From assembly GCF_003628505.1 (NCBI RefSeq), contig NZ_RBZP01000006.1, positions 62,001-126,000 on the forward strand: 64,000 nucleotides of DNA, read 5' to 3'. This DNA comes from Oceanobacillus halophilus (GTDB taxonomy: Bacteria; Bacillota; Bacilli; Bacillales; Amphibacillaceae). Made by a program: the position numbers and the translations under genes. The notes beneath the pieces were generated by a model. It was not told where the DNA came from, did no database searches, and saw only the letters and a list, made by a program, of their open reading frames with translations. Positions 1 to 8,426 of the stretch are shown here, piece after piece. Position 1 is the stretch's first letter, and every line of letters begins with the position of its first letter.

Positions 1-563
1 ACACTCTCTTCTCTGTGTAACTCCATTTCCTCGTCCTTAGCAATCGCTTCTTTAATCTGAGAGATTACCTCCTCGGTGGTTGTGTTTTCTATGCGGGTGA
101 TTTCCATATAAACATCTGGTAACTCTTCAGGAAGTGGTTCTATCGTTTCAATACGATCACTTTCTTCTCCTTCCTTCATCTGATAACGATCTTCATCGAT
201 GTAAATGACGTATCTTAGTTCTTCATTAGCCTCCAACCGAACGTTCGAATCTTCCTTCTGTCCCTCCAGCTCAATTTCCTCTTTCTTTTCTTCGATAAAT
301 AATTCCCGTAAACTTTGAAACATTGCCTGCCCTTTCTCTATTTGATCCTCTGACAACAGTCCAATAAATAAGATTGCCGCAACAACAGCCGCTGTCAATC
401 CAATCACGAACCCTTTTCTAGTTCTGTTATTCGGCCTATTAGTCGAAGATGAAAATAACTCGCTGCTAATATTGTTCCAGACGTCCTCTTTTAAATGGGT
501 CATTTCATCTGTCTGGTCTAATAACTGTTTTTTAACATTTTTTTCAAATTGATGATCATTCAT
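1..563 (-). CDS. Anti-sigma factor, membrane-anchored (C-terminus cut by window edge)
   Basis: Reading frame open from the ATG at 563 to the window edge, at least 187 residues. The start begins MNDHQFEKNVKKQL. It has a soluble N-terminal part of about 50 residues, one transmembrane segment (GFVIGLTAAVVAAILFIGLL, roughly residues 55-75) and a long acidic outer part rich in Glu. This is the usual layout of a Bacillus ECF anti-sigma factor: the cytoplasmic N-terminus binds sigma and the outer domain senses envelope stress. The start overlaps the last 8 bases of the sigma-factor gene, so the pair is translationally coupled. No zinc-binding HxxxCxxC motif is visible in the N-terminus, so it is not a ZAS-type protein. 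The function is inferred mostly from position and topology; the true C-terminus lies outside the window. Confidence 0.8.
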   Translation of the reverse strand, partial: MNDHQFEKNVKKQLLDQTDEMTHLKEDVWNNISSELFSSSTNRPNNRTRKGFVIGLTAAVVAAILFIGLLSEDQIEKGQAMFQSLRELFIEEKKEEIELEGQKEDSNVRLEANEELRYVIYIDEDRYQMKEGEESDRIETIEPLPEELPDVYMEITRIENTTTEEVISQIKEAIAKDEEMELHREES

Positions 564-1092
564 CTTTGACACCTCCTAACATTCGTTTCAACCGTTGTCT
601 TCCCTGGTACAATCGTGATTTGACCGTATTTACATTTAACTCGAATATTTCTGCTATTTCTTTTTCCGTAAAACCATTTAAATACTTTAAAATGAGTGCA
701 GTTCGGTGTTTCTCATCCAACTGTTTTAAAGCAGATGTAACATCCCTATTATCAATTGGTTCTTCTACCTGCTGATTTAAAAAATCTAACAATTGCTCTG
801 ATTCAATACTTATTGCTTCTTTTGATTTCTTTTTTAAAAAACGATTGCTTTCATTAACTAATATCCGATAAAACCATGGCTTAAATGGTTTTTCTATATC
901 ATAGGAATCTATATTCCGATAAACTTTTATAAACGTTTCTTGAACGATATCAGCTGCATCACTTGTATTGTTTGTTATGGCATAAGCTGTCCTTAACGAA
1001 TAATCAGCGTATAAATCATATAATTGTTTAAAGGCTTGCTGGTTTCCTTTTTTTATCTTGCGTATCAGCTTTGCTGTTTTTCTTTCTATCAA
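556..1092 (-). CDS. ECF-type RNA polymerase sigma factor
   Basis: 178 residues with both ECF regions. Region 2 has DAADIVQETFIKVYRNI (the conserved DIVQETF core) and KPFKPWFYRILVNESNRF. Region 4 has LDEKHRTALILKYLNGFTEK followed by EIFELNVNTVKSRLYQGRQR, a typical sigma4 helix-turn-helix. It directs polymerase to envelope-stress or similar promoters and is held by the anti-sigma factor encoded just downstream. Two in-frame TTG codons compete as start. The one at 1101 directly abuts the Shine-Dalgarno AGAAGGGGG with no spacer. The one at 1092 has a 9-base spacer, so 1092 is preferred. I could not identify a convincing autoregulatory ECF promoter upstream, nor assign it to SigW, SigX, SigM or SigY. 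Confidence 0.9.
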   Translation of the reverse strand: MIERKTAKLIRKIKKGNQQAFKQLYDLYADYSLRTAYAITNNTSDAADIVQETFIKVYRNIDSYDIEKPFKPWFYRILVNESNRFLKKKSKEAISIESEQLLDFLNQQVEEPIDNRDVTSALKQLDEKHRTALILKYLNGFTEKEIAEIFELNVNTVKSRLYQGRQRLKRMLGGVKDE

Positions 1093-1407
1093 CGAAATCA
1101 ACCCCCTTCTTTCAGAGCTCTTACTATATATACCTTTTCAGTTTGTAAAAAGTTTTATTAAGGTGATATTTATTAGAAAAATTTTTTGGAAGCTGTATTG
1201 TTGGAGAATTTTTGTAGAGAATGGTATAAAATTCGAAACAAGTACTATAGGTAAATAGTGATAGTAATGCCGCTGCGGAAATACACTACGCCGAATATGC
1301 GCTACCCCGATTTTTAACTATGAAGCCTTTATGTAAACACTTGCTTTTTACGCTAAAAAAAGAACTGCCAAAGATGGTATCTACCATTTTTGACAGTTCT
1401 GCTGTAA
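1093..1407. other. Intergenic region with a terminator and a repeat remnant
   Basis: About 315 bases without a gene. It holds the upstream region of the sigma-factor gene, the terminator of the ParM operon (1354-1400) and, at 1269-1292, a short GC-richer stretch (CCGCTGCGGAAATACAC) that resembles one end of the large palindromic repeat at 52.3-52.6 kb. Short open frames here lack ribosome-binding sites. Confidence 0.5.
1354..1400 (-). terminator. Rho-independent terminator of the ParM-like operon
   Basis: Two 19-base arms, 1361-1379 and 1382-1400, form a near-perfect hairpin with a 2-base centre. Read leftwards it is followed by seven T (1354-1360). It begins 8 bases after the stop of the small ParM-partner gene. 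Confidence 0.9.
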
Positions 1408-1950
1408 TTACTTGTTCATGCTTGAGAAGAAGTCTCCCAATGGATCTGCTTCTGCTTTTTCTTTTTCCTTCGTTTCTTCCTCGCTATGGACATCCAACAT
1501 ATCTATGTCGACTTCGTCTAGTTCTCCGGCTGTGGGTTCGAATTCTACTTCGGGTTCACTTGATGCGGCTTCTTCCACTTCTTCCTGGAAGGAAAACACT
1601 TCATCGATATTACTGGAGTTACTATTTAACGAAGACAACAATGTCGTGGCACGCATGGGATCGTTGAGCAAATGATAAAGAATTGTCCCTATCATTGCTT
1701 CAGAATGTTCGTGTTTTAACCAGCTTTTTTGTTCTTTTGTTAATTTTTTCGGGAGGGGAATTGTCACTACCTCTTGATTTTTCGAAAAGGATTCATTTAC
1801 GCCCTTAAGAACATAACTGGCTATCGTACTGGAAAAATTCCTTCGTTCCGTTTCTTTTAGCCTTGATAGTTGTTTTAACAGATAATCAGGTGTATCAGAA
1901 GGGACACGGAATGTAATAGATTGTCCACGTTCTATTCCTTTTTTCACCAT
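1408..1950 (-). CDS. Small acidic partner of ParM-like actin (possible ParR-type adaptor)
   Basis: 180 residues. The N-terminus (MVKKGIERGQSITFRVPSDT) resembles a ribbon-helix-helix beta strand, the fold ParR proteins use to bind centromere repeats. Residues about 20-110 are helical and basic to neutral. The C-terminal 65 residues are very acidic (runs of E and D) and end in PLGDFFSSMNK. In ParMRC systems the adaptor binds DNA through its N-terminus and the filament tip through a flexible C-terminus, which fits this layout. It starts 9 bases after the ParM-like gene, and its Shine-Dalgarno AGGGTGAT overlaps that gene's stop. I recognise no exact family; the ParR role is inferred from position, size and architecture. 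Confidence 0.6.
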   Translation of the reverse strand: MVKKGIERGQSITFRVPSDTPDYLLKQLSRLKETERRNFSSTIASYVLKGVNESFSKNQEVVTIPLPKKLTKEQKSWLKHEHSEAMIGTILYHLLNDPMRATTLLSSLNSNSSNIDEVFSFQEEVEEAASSEPEVEFEPTAGELDEVDIDMLDVHSEEETKEKEKAEADPLGDFFSSMNK

Positions 1951-1959
1951 TTAATCACC

Positions 1960-3129
1960 CTATTTTGCTTCAGTAGCTGCTTTGTCTTCCTTCTTATCTT
2001 TACTGCTCGTACCGATATACTGATTAATTAACTTGTAATATGCATTAGCCATCATCCAAATGCTTTCTTGTTCATCCTCAAAGAATTCAATGTTATAGCC
2101 ATCTAATTTATTATTTAATGCTTTGATATAATCTTTTAATACAGCAGATCCCCCACCTACAAAGTAACAAATTTCCGATTGGGAGTTTTTCGACCAAACA
2201 TTTCTCAAGAAGCGATACTCCTTCTTCGCTAATTCTAAAAGAATATGATCGGTAATATCATGCACATTTGTTCTGCTGCCCTTCACCATGATATGGTGGC
2301 GATTATTTTTTCTTGTAATAATATCTACAATGTCACGACGACTATCTAATTCCACACCATGTCGGGACCGTATCTCTTCACGAATCTGCTCTAACGACTC
2401 CGACACACCCAAATTAAACCCTTGTGCCTTATCATCATCAACATTTCTGTTTCTAATGACAGCTATATCGGTTGATAATCCCCCGATATCCTGAATAAGT
2501 ATTTGTTTATCCAGTAATTCTTTATTTATTACTTTCAAATCATTATCCATTACTAGATTCACATATGCCGCAAATCCCTCTGGATATACCTTTACATCAT
2601 CAAACTTAAGGTTAACCTTTTTCCCTTGGTGCTTTGGTGTTACTAAAAATTCAACTTGGTGTACAGACCCTAATAATTGGGAACGGTAACCAACGTCTTT
2701 CCCTTCTTTCACTTCTCGTAATGGTAAACCTGTTCCTAGTGTATAGTTCGCGTCTACAATATCACTTTTTTCTTTAAAATCAGAAGATTGCACTGCATCT
2801 AATGCCAATGCCGCAAATAACATAATCAATGTTTGATCTTCTTCCGATTTACTACTTCCCGGATCAAGTTCTTGTGAGTTAGTAGTTTTCGTTGCTAGAT
2901 TACCCACTCGATAGATGACACCATTCTCTTCCAGTGCAGGGGAATGCACGCGTATATGTATGTTATCTAACACCTCTTTCTTATCTAACTCTTCTATCCC
3001 TATTACAGGACGATCCTCTAAATCTGGTGCAATGATATTTGGGATGTACAATTCATGGTCTAATTTACCGAATATTCCTTTTAGCGCATCATTTCCGACA
3101 TCAATTGCCGCCACTCTCGATTTTGCCAT
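1960..3129 (-). CDS. ParM/StbA-family actin-like ATPase
   Basis: 389 residues with the three actin-fold nucleotide motifs. Phosphate-1 is AIDVGNDALKGIFG near residue 8, phosphate-2 is QDIGGLSTDIAVI near 215, and the adenosine motif is YFVGGGSAVLKDYI near 325. Such proteins polymerise with ATP and push DNA molecules apart, classically in plasmid segregation. Here it sits between ordinary chromosomal genes. It is first in a two-gene operon with the small acidic partner and ends in a strong terminator. The start ATG has GGAG 10 bases upstream. Just in front lie a short palindrome (3160-3178) and a cluster of TGTACAC repeats (3229-3325) that could be operator or centromere. Whether it segregates DNA or does another cytoskeletal job cannot be told from sequence. 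Confidence 0.85.
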   Translation of the reverse strand: MAKSRVAAIDVGNDALKGIFGKLDHELYIPNIIAPDLEDRPVIGIEELDKKEVLDNIHIRVHSPALEENGVIYRVGNLATKTTNSQELDPGSSKSEEDQTLIMLFAALALDAVQSSDFKEKSDIVDANYTLGTGLPLREVKEGKDVGYRSQLLGSVHQVEFLVTPKHQGKKVNLKFDDVKVYPEGFAAYVNLVMDNDLKVINKELLDKQILIQDIGGLSTDIAVIRNRNVDDDKAQGFNLGVSESLEQIREEIRSRHGVELDSRRDIVDIITRKNNRHHIMVKGSRTNVHDITDHILLELAKKEYRFLRNVWSKNSQSEICYFVGGGSAVLKDYIKALNNKLDGYNIEFFEDEQESIWMMANAYYKLINQYIGTSSKDKKEDKAATEAK

Positions 3130-3159
3130 TGTTATAAAACTCCTCTCATATAACTATCT

Positions 3160-3178
3160 ACTATTATAGAATAATAGT
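3160..3178. promoter_or_regulatory. Palindrome before the ParM-like gene (operator candidate)
   Basis: ACTATTAT and ATAATAGT arms around a 3-base centre, ending 31 bases before the start codon. Its position over or just downstream of the likely promoter suggests autoregulation. A TTGTAA with a TATTCT 17 bases on is the best promoter guess, and it is weak. Confidence 0.4.
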
Positions 3179-3228
3179 TTTTGTACTAGATTACAATCAG
3201 ACTTTTTTCGTATTCTTAAATGTTTACA

Positions 3229-3325
3229 TGTACACAAATAGTAAACGTTATTAAATCAAGCCCTACACGATTTTGTACACAAGAAAACAAAAATGTATAC
3301 ATTGTACACATTTTTGTTTTCTTGT
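3229..3325. repeat. TGTACAC repeat cluster with 22-bp inverted repeat (parC-like candidate)
   Basis: TGTACAC occurs exactly at 3229, 3274 and 3303, with the near-match TGTATAC at 3294. The last two lie at the inner ends of a 22-base inverted repeat (3279-3300 and 3304-3325, one mismatch, 3-base loop). The outer arms are ACAAGAAAACAAAAATGT and its complement. There is no T-run on either side, so it is not a standard terminator. Repeats just upstream of a parM gene are where ParR-binding centromeres normally sit. Confidence 0.5.
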
Positions 3326-3396
3326 AATCAATTTTGCAAACTTGACTTTTCAGGTCCCCTCCCCTATTAAAAAGGGATGGTATTTTTATCTCTGCC

Positions 3397-5445
3397 TTAC
3401 ACTACTTTTCGATTCCAATGTCTGTGTTCAGCAATAGCAAGTGTAAATTCCTTAATAAAAGTAGGGCCCTTCCCTTCTACAACTCCGATACTTCCATTCA
3501 GATTATTCTCTTCCAGAAATCTTATCCCATCATTAGATGCACCAATCGGCTTGTAATGTTTGAATGCTTCATTGAGATAGTAAGTCGTGTTTTTATGAAA
3601 TACATTACTAGCTACGGATCCACCAACAACATAAATGGCATCATATAATACAGGGTCTGTTGTAGAAAAAGTGTGATCAACCATTAACGAACCACCATTC
3701 GTCCCTGTGACAGCTCCCTGTTTTTCACTAATTATTTCATAAGTAATACCTTCTGCATTCAATCCATGCAATATTTCCACAACATCTTTATCGCTAAAAC
3801 CGTTATTAATTATTACACCTACTTTTCGTGTTTCAGCAGTTTTCGCTGTATTCATCTGACTGAGTGCCTTCGATGACTTTGTAACGGTTGATTCATTTGC
3901 ATTTTCTGGTGGTGTAGCGCCTATATTCTGAGCTACTGCAGTGGCCAAGTCCCTATCCACGTTAGCGAACATGTCCACTACTTGCTGCCGAACGGTTATA
4001 TCCTTTACACTTCCGACTTCAAAACTGAAGGCATCAATAATATGCTGTTTCTCCCTGTCACTCATGCTGTTCCAAAATAACTTAGCTTGTGAAAAATGAT
4101 CGTTAAAACTTTCACTTCTTTGTCTTACTTTTCTTCCATCCACTTTTTCTTGATAATGTGCATAACCGCCTTTATCTTCAGGAACAGGACTTGGAGTGTT
4201 ATCCGCTAACGAATTTTTGTGGTAAGAAACCTTCCCTTTATTAATTGTTTGGCGATGAAATCCTTCACGCTGGTTGTTATAAAACTGTACAACCGGACGA
4301 TTAATTGGAATCTCGTGGAAATTAGGCCCACCAAGACGAAGCAATTGTGTGTCGGTATAGGAAAATAAACGCCCTTGCAATAATGGATCATTGGAAAAGT
4401 CAATTCCTGGCACTACATGACCAGGATGAAAAGCGACTTGTTCCGTTTCCGAAAAGAAGTTATCCACATTACGATTAAGTGTTAATTTCCCAATGATTGT
4501 TACTGGAACATCCTCTTCTGGCCAAAGTTTCGTTGGATCTAGAATATCAAAATCAAAGGCAAACTCATCTTTTTCCTCAATAATTTGGACACCTAATTCA
4601 TACTCTGGAAAGTTTCCCATTTCAATTGCATCGTATAAATCTCTACGATTATAATCCGGATCTTTCCCAGCAATTTTCTGTGCCTCATCCCATACAAGAG
4701 AATGAACGCCAAGCTTTGGTTTCCAATGGAATTTCACAAAATGAGCAACGCCTTCCTTGTTTACAAAACGAAACGTATTAATTCCGAAGGCCTCCATCAT
4801 GCGATAACTTCTAGGGATAGCTCTAGGCGACATTAGCCACATAACTTGATGAGCAGACTCTTGATTATTTGCTACAAAATCCCAAAATGTATCATGCGCA
4901 CCAGATGCTTGCGGAACTTCATTATGAGGTTCTGGCTTCAGGGCATGCACAATATCCGGGAACTTAATGCCATCTTGTATAAAAAATACAGGCATATTAT
5001 TAGCTACTAGGTCGTAGTTCCCCTCTTCGGTAAAAAATTTCGTGGCAAAACCTCGTACATCTCTTACCGTATCGGCAGACCCACGAAACCCAACAACTGT
5101 TGAAAACCGAGTGAACACAGGAGTCTTTTTACCTGCTTTGGACAAAAACTTTGCTTTCGTATACTTTTCCATTGACTCATATGTTTCAAACACACCATGT
5201 GCTGCCGTTCCTCTGGCATGTACGACACGTTCAGGAATACGTTCGTGATCGAAATGTGTTACTTTTTCTCGAAAATGAAAGTCTTCCATCAGGGTGGGAC
5301 CACGTTCTCCAGCGGTAAGAGACAGTTCATCTTCTGACATTTTCAACCCTTGATTCGTCGTCAACTCCTTTTTCGAGTCATCTACTTTAAAGTTCTTTAA
5401 CTGGTCCTGCTTGCTTTTTTCATTCACGTTTTCTTGTTCATGCAT
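3397..5445 (-). CDS. katE: Large-subunit (HPII-type) catalase
   Basis: 682 residues, the size of clade-2 large catalases. It decomposes hydrogen peroxide. The N-terminal catalase core shows the distal-histidine motif ERVVHARGTAAHG, the RFSTVVGFRGSADTVRDVRG stretch, the NNMPVFFIQDGIKFPD region and the proximal haem ligand motif RLFSYTDTQLLRLG. From about residue 540 a flavodoxin/DJ-1-like C-terminal domain follows (RKVGVIINNGFSDKDVVEIL), typical of KatE. A longer frame reaches 5490. The ATG at 5445 is preferred because GGGAGG lies 6 bases upstream (start MHEQENVNEKSKQ). It is a monocistronic leftward gene. In Bacillus such catalases are general-stress or sporulation genes; no sigma-B promoter was verified here. 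Confidence 0.95.
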   Translation of the reverse strand: MHEQENVNEKSKQDQLKNFKVDDSKKELTTNQGLKMSEDELSLTAGERGPTLMEDFHFREKVTHFDHERIPERVVHARGTAAHGVFETYESMEKYTKAKFLSKAGKKTPVFTRFSTVVGFRGSADTVRDVRGFATKFFTEEGNYDLVANNMPVFFIQDGIKFPDIVHALKPEPHNEVPQASGAHDTFWDFVANNQESAHQVMWLMSPRAIPRSYRMMEAFGINTFRFVNKEGVAHFVKFHWKPKLGVHSLVWDEAQKIAGKDPDYNRRDLYDAIEMGNFPEYELGVQIIEEKDEFAFDFDILDPTKLWPEEDVPVTIIGKLTLNRNVDNFFSETEQVAFHPGHVVPGIDFSNDPLLQGRLFSYTDTQLLRLGGPNFHEIPINRPVVQFYNNQREGFHRQTINKGKVSYHKNSLADNTPSPVPEDKGGYAHYQEKVDGRKVRQRSESFNDHFSQAKLFWNSMSDREKQHIIDAFSFEVGSVKDITVRQQVVDMFANVDRDLATAVAQNIGATPPENANESTVTKSSKALSQMNTAKTAETRKVGVIINNGFSDKDVVEILHGLNAEGITYEIISEKQGAVTGTNGGSLMVDHTFSTTDPVLYDAIYVVGGSVASNVFHKNTTYYLNEAFKHYKPIGASNDGIRFLEENNLNGSIGVVEGKGPTFIKEFTLAIAEHRHWNRKVV

Positions 5446-5503
5446 AAATATACCTCCCATTCTTATGTATCTATTAGATAACTTTTCCAAAGGAGGATAA
5501 TCT

Positions 5504-5572
5504 ATGCTTACATTTTTTCATGTAACGGGAGGTTATCTATGTAATGCTTCCATTTGCATCATTATATTTTAA
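5504..5572 (+). CDS. Possible 22-residue leader peptide
   Basis: An ATG preceded by AAAGGAGGATAATCT, an excellent Shine-Dalgarno at good spacing, opens a 22-codon frame (MLTFFHVTGGYL..., hydrophobic) ending in TAA. Within it a second GGGAGG-plus-ATG is followed at once by TAA. It lies between the divergent catalase and diguanylate cyclase genes. Nothing else supports it, and it could be a chance purine-rich stretch. Confidence 0.2.
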   Translation: MLTFFHVTGGYLCNASICIIIF

Positions 5573-5715
5573 GAAAATTCCTTTTTATTCCTCTCTTCTA
5601 TTAATTTGTGGTATTATAACTATAATGTAGGTATTTTATACTAAGTAGAGCAGAGTTAGAAGGTAATAAATGCTAATTTGATTACCCCTGCAGATAGAAA
5701 GGAATCTAATTATCC

Positions 5716-6993
5716 ATGGGACGTCTCAAGGTATTTATCATAGGTTTATTTGTTGCTTCCGTTGTTATAGCAATTGTATCAGGACCCATTCAAGTGGATA
5801 CCTCACTTTATATAAAGACATTGGTAATCTACCTTACTTTCACCTTTCTTTATTCCCATTTAAATACGATCTTTAAGAAGGGAAATGTAACGTTAGAGTA
5901 TGGAATCTCCTATGGACTCTCCATCGCTATGTTCACAGGACCACTCGGGGTCTTTATTTATGAATTAATTATTCGGTTCTATACTTATTTTCAACGAAAA
6001 CATACCAATACTGCAGATGAGGACGAATTCCTGCATACTTTTTATAATATAGGTGCTTTTGCACTAAACCACGCAATTGCATTCTACCTATTTCACTCTT
6101 TAATCCCTTACTTTGGCAATAATACTATTGGATATTGGGCTTTAATTGTCATTCTCGTTGTTCTCATAAATTTTTTATCTGATATTTATCTCAGTATTGT
6201 GTTACACAGTATCGGAGAAATCAAAACCCTAAAAGATGTATTCGACTTTATGATACAAAGAAATGTAAGCGATACATTAAAAAAGGCTGTATCCAATGGT
6301 CTGTTATATGTATTCCTAATAGAACAACGGTGGGACCTGTTATTCGCACTTTTCGTACTAAATTACCTTGTAAGCCGTTCATTTATGGTTAAGTCTCAAA
6401 GTATTCAACATAAAATGGAACGTGACCGTTATGAACAGATGGCATATACTGATTTTCTTTCCAAAGCACACAACCGTGCATATATGAATAAAATTATGAA
6501 TGAACTTAATCAATCAGGAGAATATCTTTCCATAGTTGTATCAGATATAGACTCATTTAAACGTGTTAACGACACCTATAACCACACAGTTGGTGACCAA
6601 GTCATTCAAAGCTTTGCAAATGTGATGAAAAGTTACCTAAATAAAGACGATTACTTATTCCGAAGTGGTGGAGAAGAATTCACCCTCATTCTAAGGCATA
6701 GAACGTACGATGAAAGTGTAGCGTTAGTAAAGGATATCAAGCAAGGGATTGAAAACAATAGTGTACAGGCCGAATATCAATCGAAGAGGATATCTATTTC
6801 CTGCACAGCTTCCTTTGGCTTATATTACTTCAGAGCAACAGAATCGATTAACATAAAAGATGCTTACTCCATAGCAGATGATTTGTTAATAAAAGCGAAA
6901 TATCATGGAAAGAACAAGGTTTTTAAGAAGAATGGAGTGGAAGATGTATCAATATATGAGCGATATTCTGATGAAGTAGAAAAGAAAGCATAA
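5716..6993 (+). CDS. Membrane-bound diguanylate cyclase (GGDEF)
   Basis: 425 residues. Residues 1-230 hold about six hydrophobic segments (for example VFIIGLFVASVVIAIVSGPI and TIGYWALIVILVVLINFL), a membrane sensor region. A linker (residues about 225-245) leads to a GGDEF domain with DFLSKAHNRAYMNKIM, VVSDIDSFKRVNDTYNHTVG and the active-site loop RSGGEEF. The intact GGEEF predicts c-di-GMP synthesis from two GTP. The inhibitory I-site five residues before the loop reads NKDD instead of RxxD, so product inhibition through that site is doubtful. The gene stands alone and is followed directly by a terminator. The Shine-Dalgarno AAAGGA lies somewhat far from the ATG. c-di-GMP would connect naturally to the exopolysaccharide operon in this window, but no direct link is visible. 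Confidence 0.9.
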   Translation: MGRLKVFIIGLFVASVVIAIVSGPIQVDTSLYIKTLVIYLTFTFLYSHLNTIFKKGNVTLEYGISYGLSIAMFTGPLGVFIYELIIRFYTYFQRKHTNTADEDEFLHTFYNIGAFALNHAIAFYLFHSLIPYFGNNTIGYWALIVILVVLINFLSDIYLSIVLHSIGEIKTLKDVFDFMIQRNVSDTLKKAVSNGLLYVFLIEQRWDLLFALFVLNYLVSRSFMVKSQSIQHKMERDRYEQMAYTDFLSKAHNRAYMNKIMNELNQSGEYLSIVVSDIDSFKRVNDTYNHTVGDQVIQSFANVMKSYLNKDDYLFRSGGEEFTLILRHRTYDESVALVKDIKQGIENNSVQAEYQSKRISISCTASFGLYYFRATESINIKDAYSIADDLLIKAKYHGKNKVFKKNGVEDVSIYERYSDEVEKKA

Positions 6994-7025
6994 AGGACAG
7001 AAGTGAAATATCACATCTGTCCTTT
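6992..7025. terminator. Bidirectional terminator between the cyclase gene and rlmN
   Basis: 15-base arms (AAAGGACAGAAGTGA and complement, one mismatch) around AATA, sitting between two convergent genes. T-runs flank it on both strands, though short. Confidence 0.75.
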
Positions 7026-7033
7026 TAATGGTT

Positions 7034-8101
7034 TTATACTGCTTTAGATTTTTTCATTTGTTTACTTCTTAACTGTCCACATGCTGCGTCAATGTCAGCA
7101 CCATTCTCCCAACGAACGCCGCAATTGATGCCGTGTTCTTTTAACGTTTCAAAGAAAGCTTGAATAGAGTTAGAATCACTGCGTTGGTATTGGATATGCT
7201 CATCCACTGTATTATAAGGGATCAGGTTTACATATGCCAGATGTCGATGTTTTTTCAATAGATTAGCTAACTGAATAGCCTCCTCTTTATGATCATTCAC
7301 ATCTTTTAGCATAATGTATTCATACGTAATACGTCTATTTTTCTTCTCTAGATAATAATCAATAGCCGGCATAAGTTTCTCAAGCGGAAATGCCTTATTG
7401 ATCTTCATGATGCTTGTACGTAGCTCATTATTAGGCGCATGAAGCGATACAGCAAGGTTCACTTGAATATCTTCATCAGCAAAGTCATATATCTTATGTG
7501 CTAGGCCACTCGTCGATACAGTGATATGTCTTGCACCAATATTAAGACCTTTATCATCATTCATTACATGCAAGAAATCCATAAGATTTGAGTAGTTATC
7601 TAGTGGCTCACCAATACCCATTACAACGATATGGCTGACACGCTCATCTTTCCCTTGCTTATCCAAATGCTTCTGAACGTTCATGATTTGCTCAACAATC
7701 TCACTGCCATTTAAATCACGACTCTTGCGCAACAGACCACTTGCACAGAAGGAACAACCAATATTACAACCAACCTGTGTCGTCACACAAACGGATAAAC
7801 CGTAGCTGAAACGCATCAATACCGTCTCAATCAAATTACCATCAGACAGTTTAAACAGGAATTTTATCGTACCATCTTTTGACTCCTGTCTAATATCTTC
7901 ATCTAATGTATGCAGAACAAAGTTTTCTTCCAGTAATGCAATCGTATCTTTGTTAACGTTTCTCATTTCATCAAAACTGTTTACACGTTTTTTATAAAGC
8001 CAATCCCATACTTGGTTTGCTCTAAAACGCTTTTCTCCACGCTCTACAAGCCAATCCTGCAACTGTTCAAAGGTTAGCCCATAAATGGATGTTTTACTCA
8101 T
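7034..8101 (-). CDS. rlmN: 23S rRNA/tRNA adenine-C2 methyltransferase RlmN
   Basis: 355 residues. A radical-SAM enzyme that methylates C2 of A2503 in 23S rRNA and A37 in tRNAs. The radical-SAM cluster motif CxxxCxxC is present as [12 protein letters not shown], and the RlmN signature [16 protein letters not shown] and the C-terminal [17 protein letters not shown] (catalytic Cys) are clear. Length is normal for the family. The start MSKTSIYGL has GAGGG 6 bases upstream. The gene is monocistronic and converges on the cyclase gene. Housekeeping. Confidence 0.96.
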   Translation of the reverse strand: MSKTSIYGLTFEQLQDWLVERGEKRFRANQVWDWLYKKRVNSFDEMRNVNKDTIALLEENFVLHTLDEDIRQESKDGTIKFLFKLSDGNLIETVLMRFSYGLSVCVTTQVGCNIGCSFCASGLLRKSRDLNGSEIVEQIMNVQKHLDKQGKDERVSHIVVMGIGEPLDNYSNLMDFLHVMNDDKGLNIGARHITVSTSGLAHKIYDFADEDIQVNLAVSLHAPNNELRTSIMKINKAFPLEKLMPAIDYYLEKKNRRITYEYIMLKDVNDHKEEAIQLANLLKKHRHLAYVNLIPYNTVDEHIQYQRSDSNSIQAFFETLKEHGINCGVRWENGADIDAACGQLRSKQMKKSKAV

Positions 8102-8426
8102 TATAAACCCTCATTTCGCTTCATTTCATTCTATTTAACATCATACTCTATGTGACGATTTGAATCAAATTGAAAATAGTGGTATATTTTTGGATTGGAT
8201 ACAGTTTTTCCATTTTGGGAGAAGATTATAGCATTTACAGGAAATAAATCGTCTATGTAGTAAGGTATATTAGGTTTCCTTTTAGTATATCGGGGCACAC
8301 TGACATTTTATTATCTCCCAGATTCATATAAACGTTTATGTATAGATATTTAGTATTACTTGAAGGATTGGCTAATATCCTTCATAATTAAAAGGTTAGA
8401 AAAAGATTTGATGAAGTAGGTATGTA
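8102..8426. other. Divergent intergenic region
   Basis: 325 bases between rlmN (left) and the SEC-C gene (right), carrying both promoters. It includes a small hairpin at 8361-8384 (TGAAGGAT...ATCCTTCA, 8-base loop) about 45 bases before the SEC-C gene. No T-run follows it and no riboswitch class was recognised. Confidence 0.4.

Noticed and set aside
1093-1260. ECF autoregulatory promoter before the sigma-factor gene
   Set aside because: A TGAAA-like stretch exists but no CGTC/CGTA -10 at the right distance was found.
1320-1675. Two rightward frames of 87-115 codons opposite the ParM partner gene
   Set aside because: They read the complement of an acidic, repetitive coding region; composition explains the open frames.
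3279-3325. 22-bp inverted repeat taken as catalase terminator
   Set aside because: No T-run on either exit, and the loop ends carry TGTACAC/TGTATAC repeats; regulatory or centromere role fits better.
8361-8384. Hairpin before the SEC-C gene as riboswitch or attenuator
   Set aside because: A single 8-bp stem with no T-run and no recognisable aptamer.
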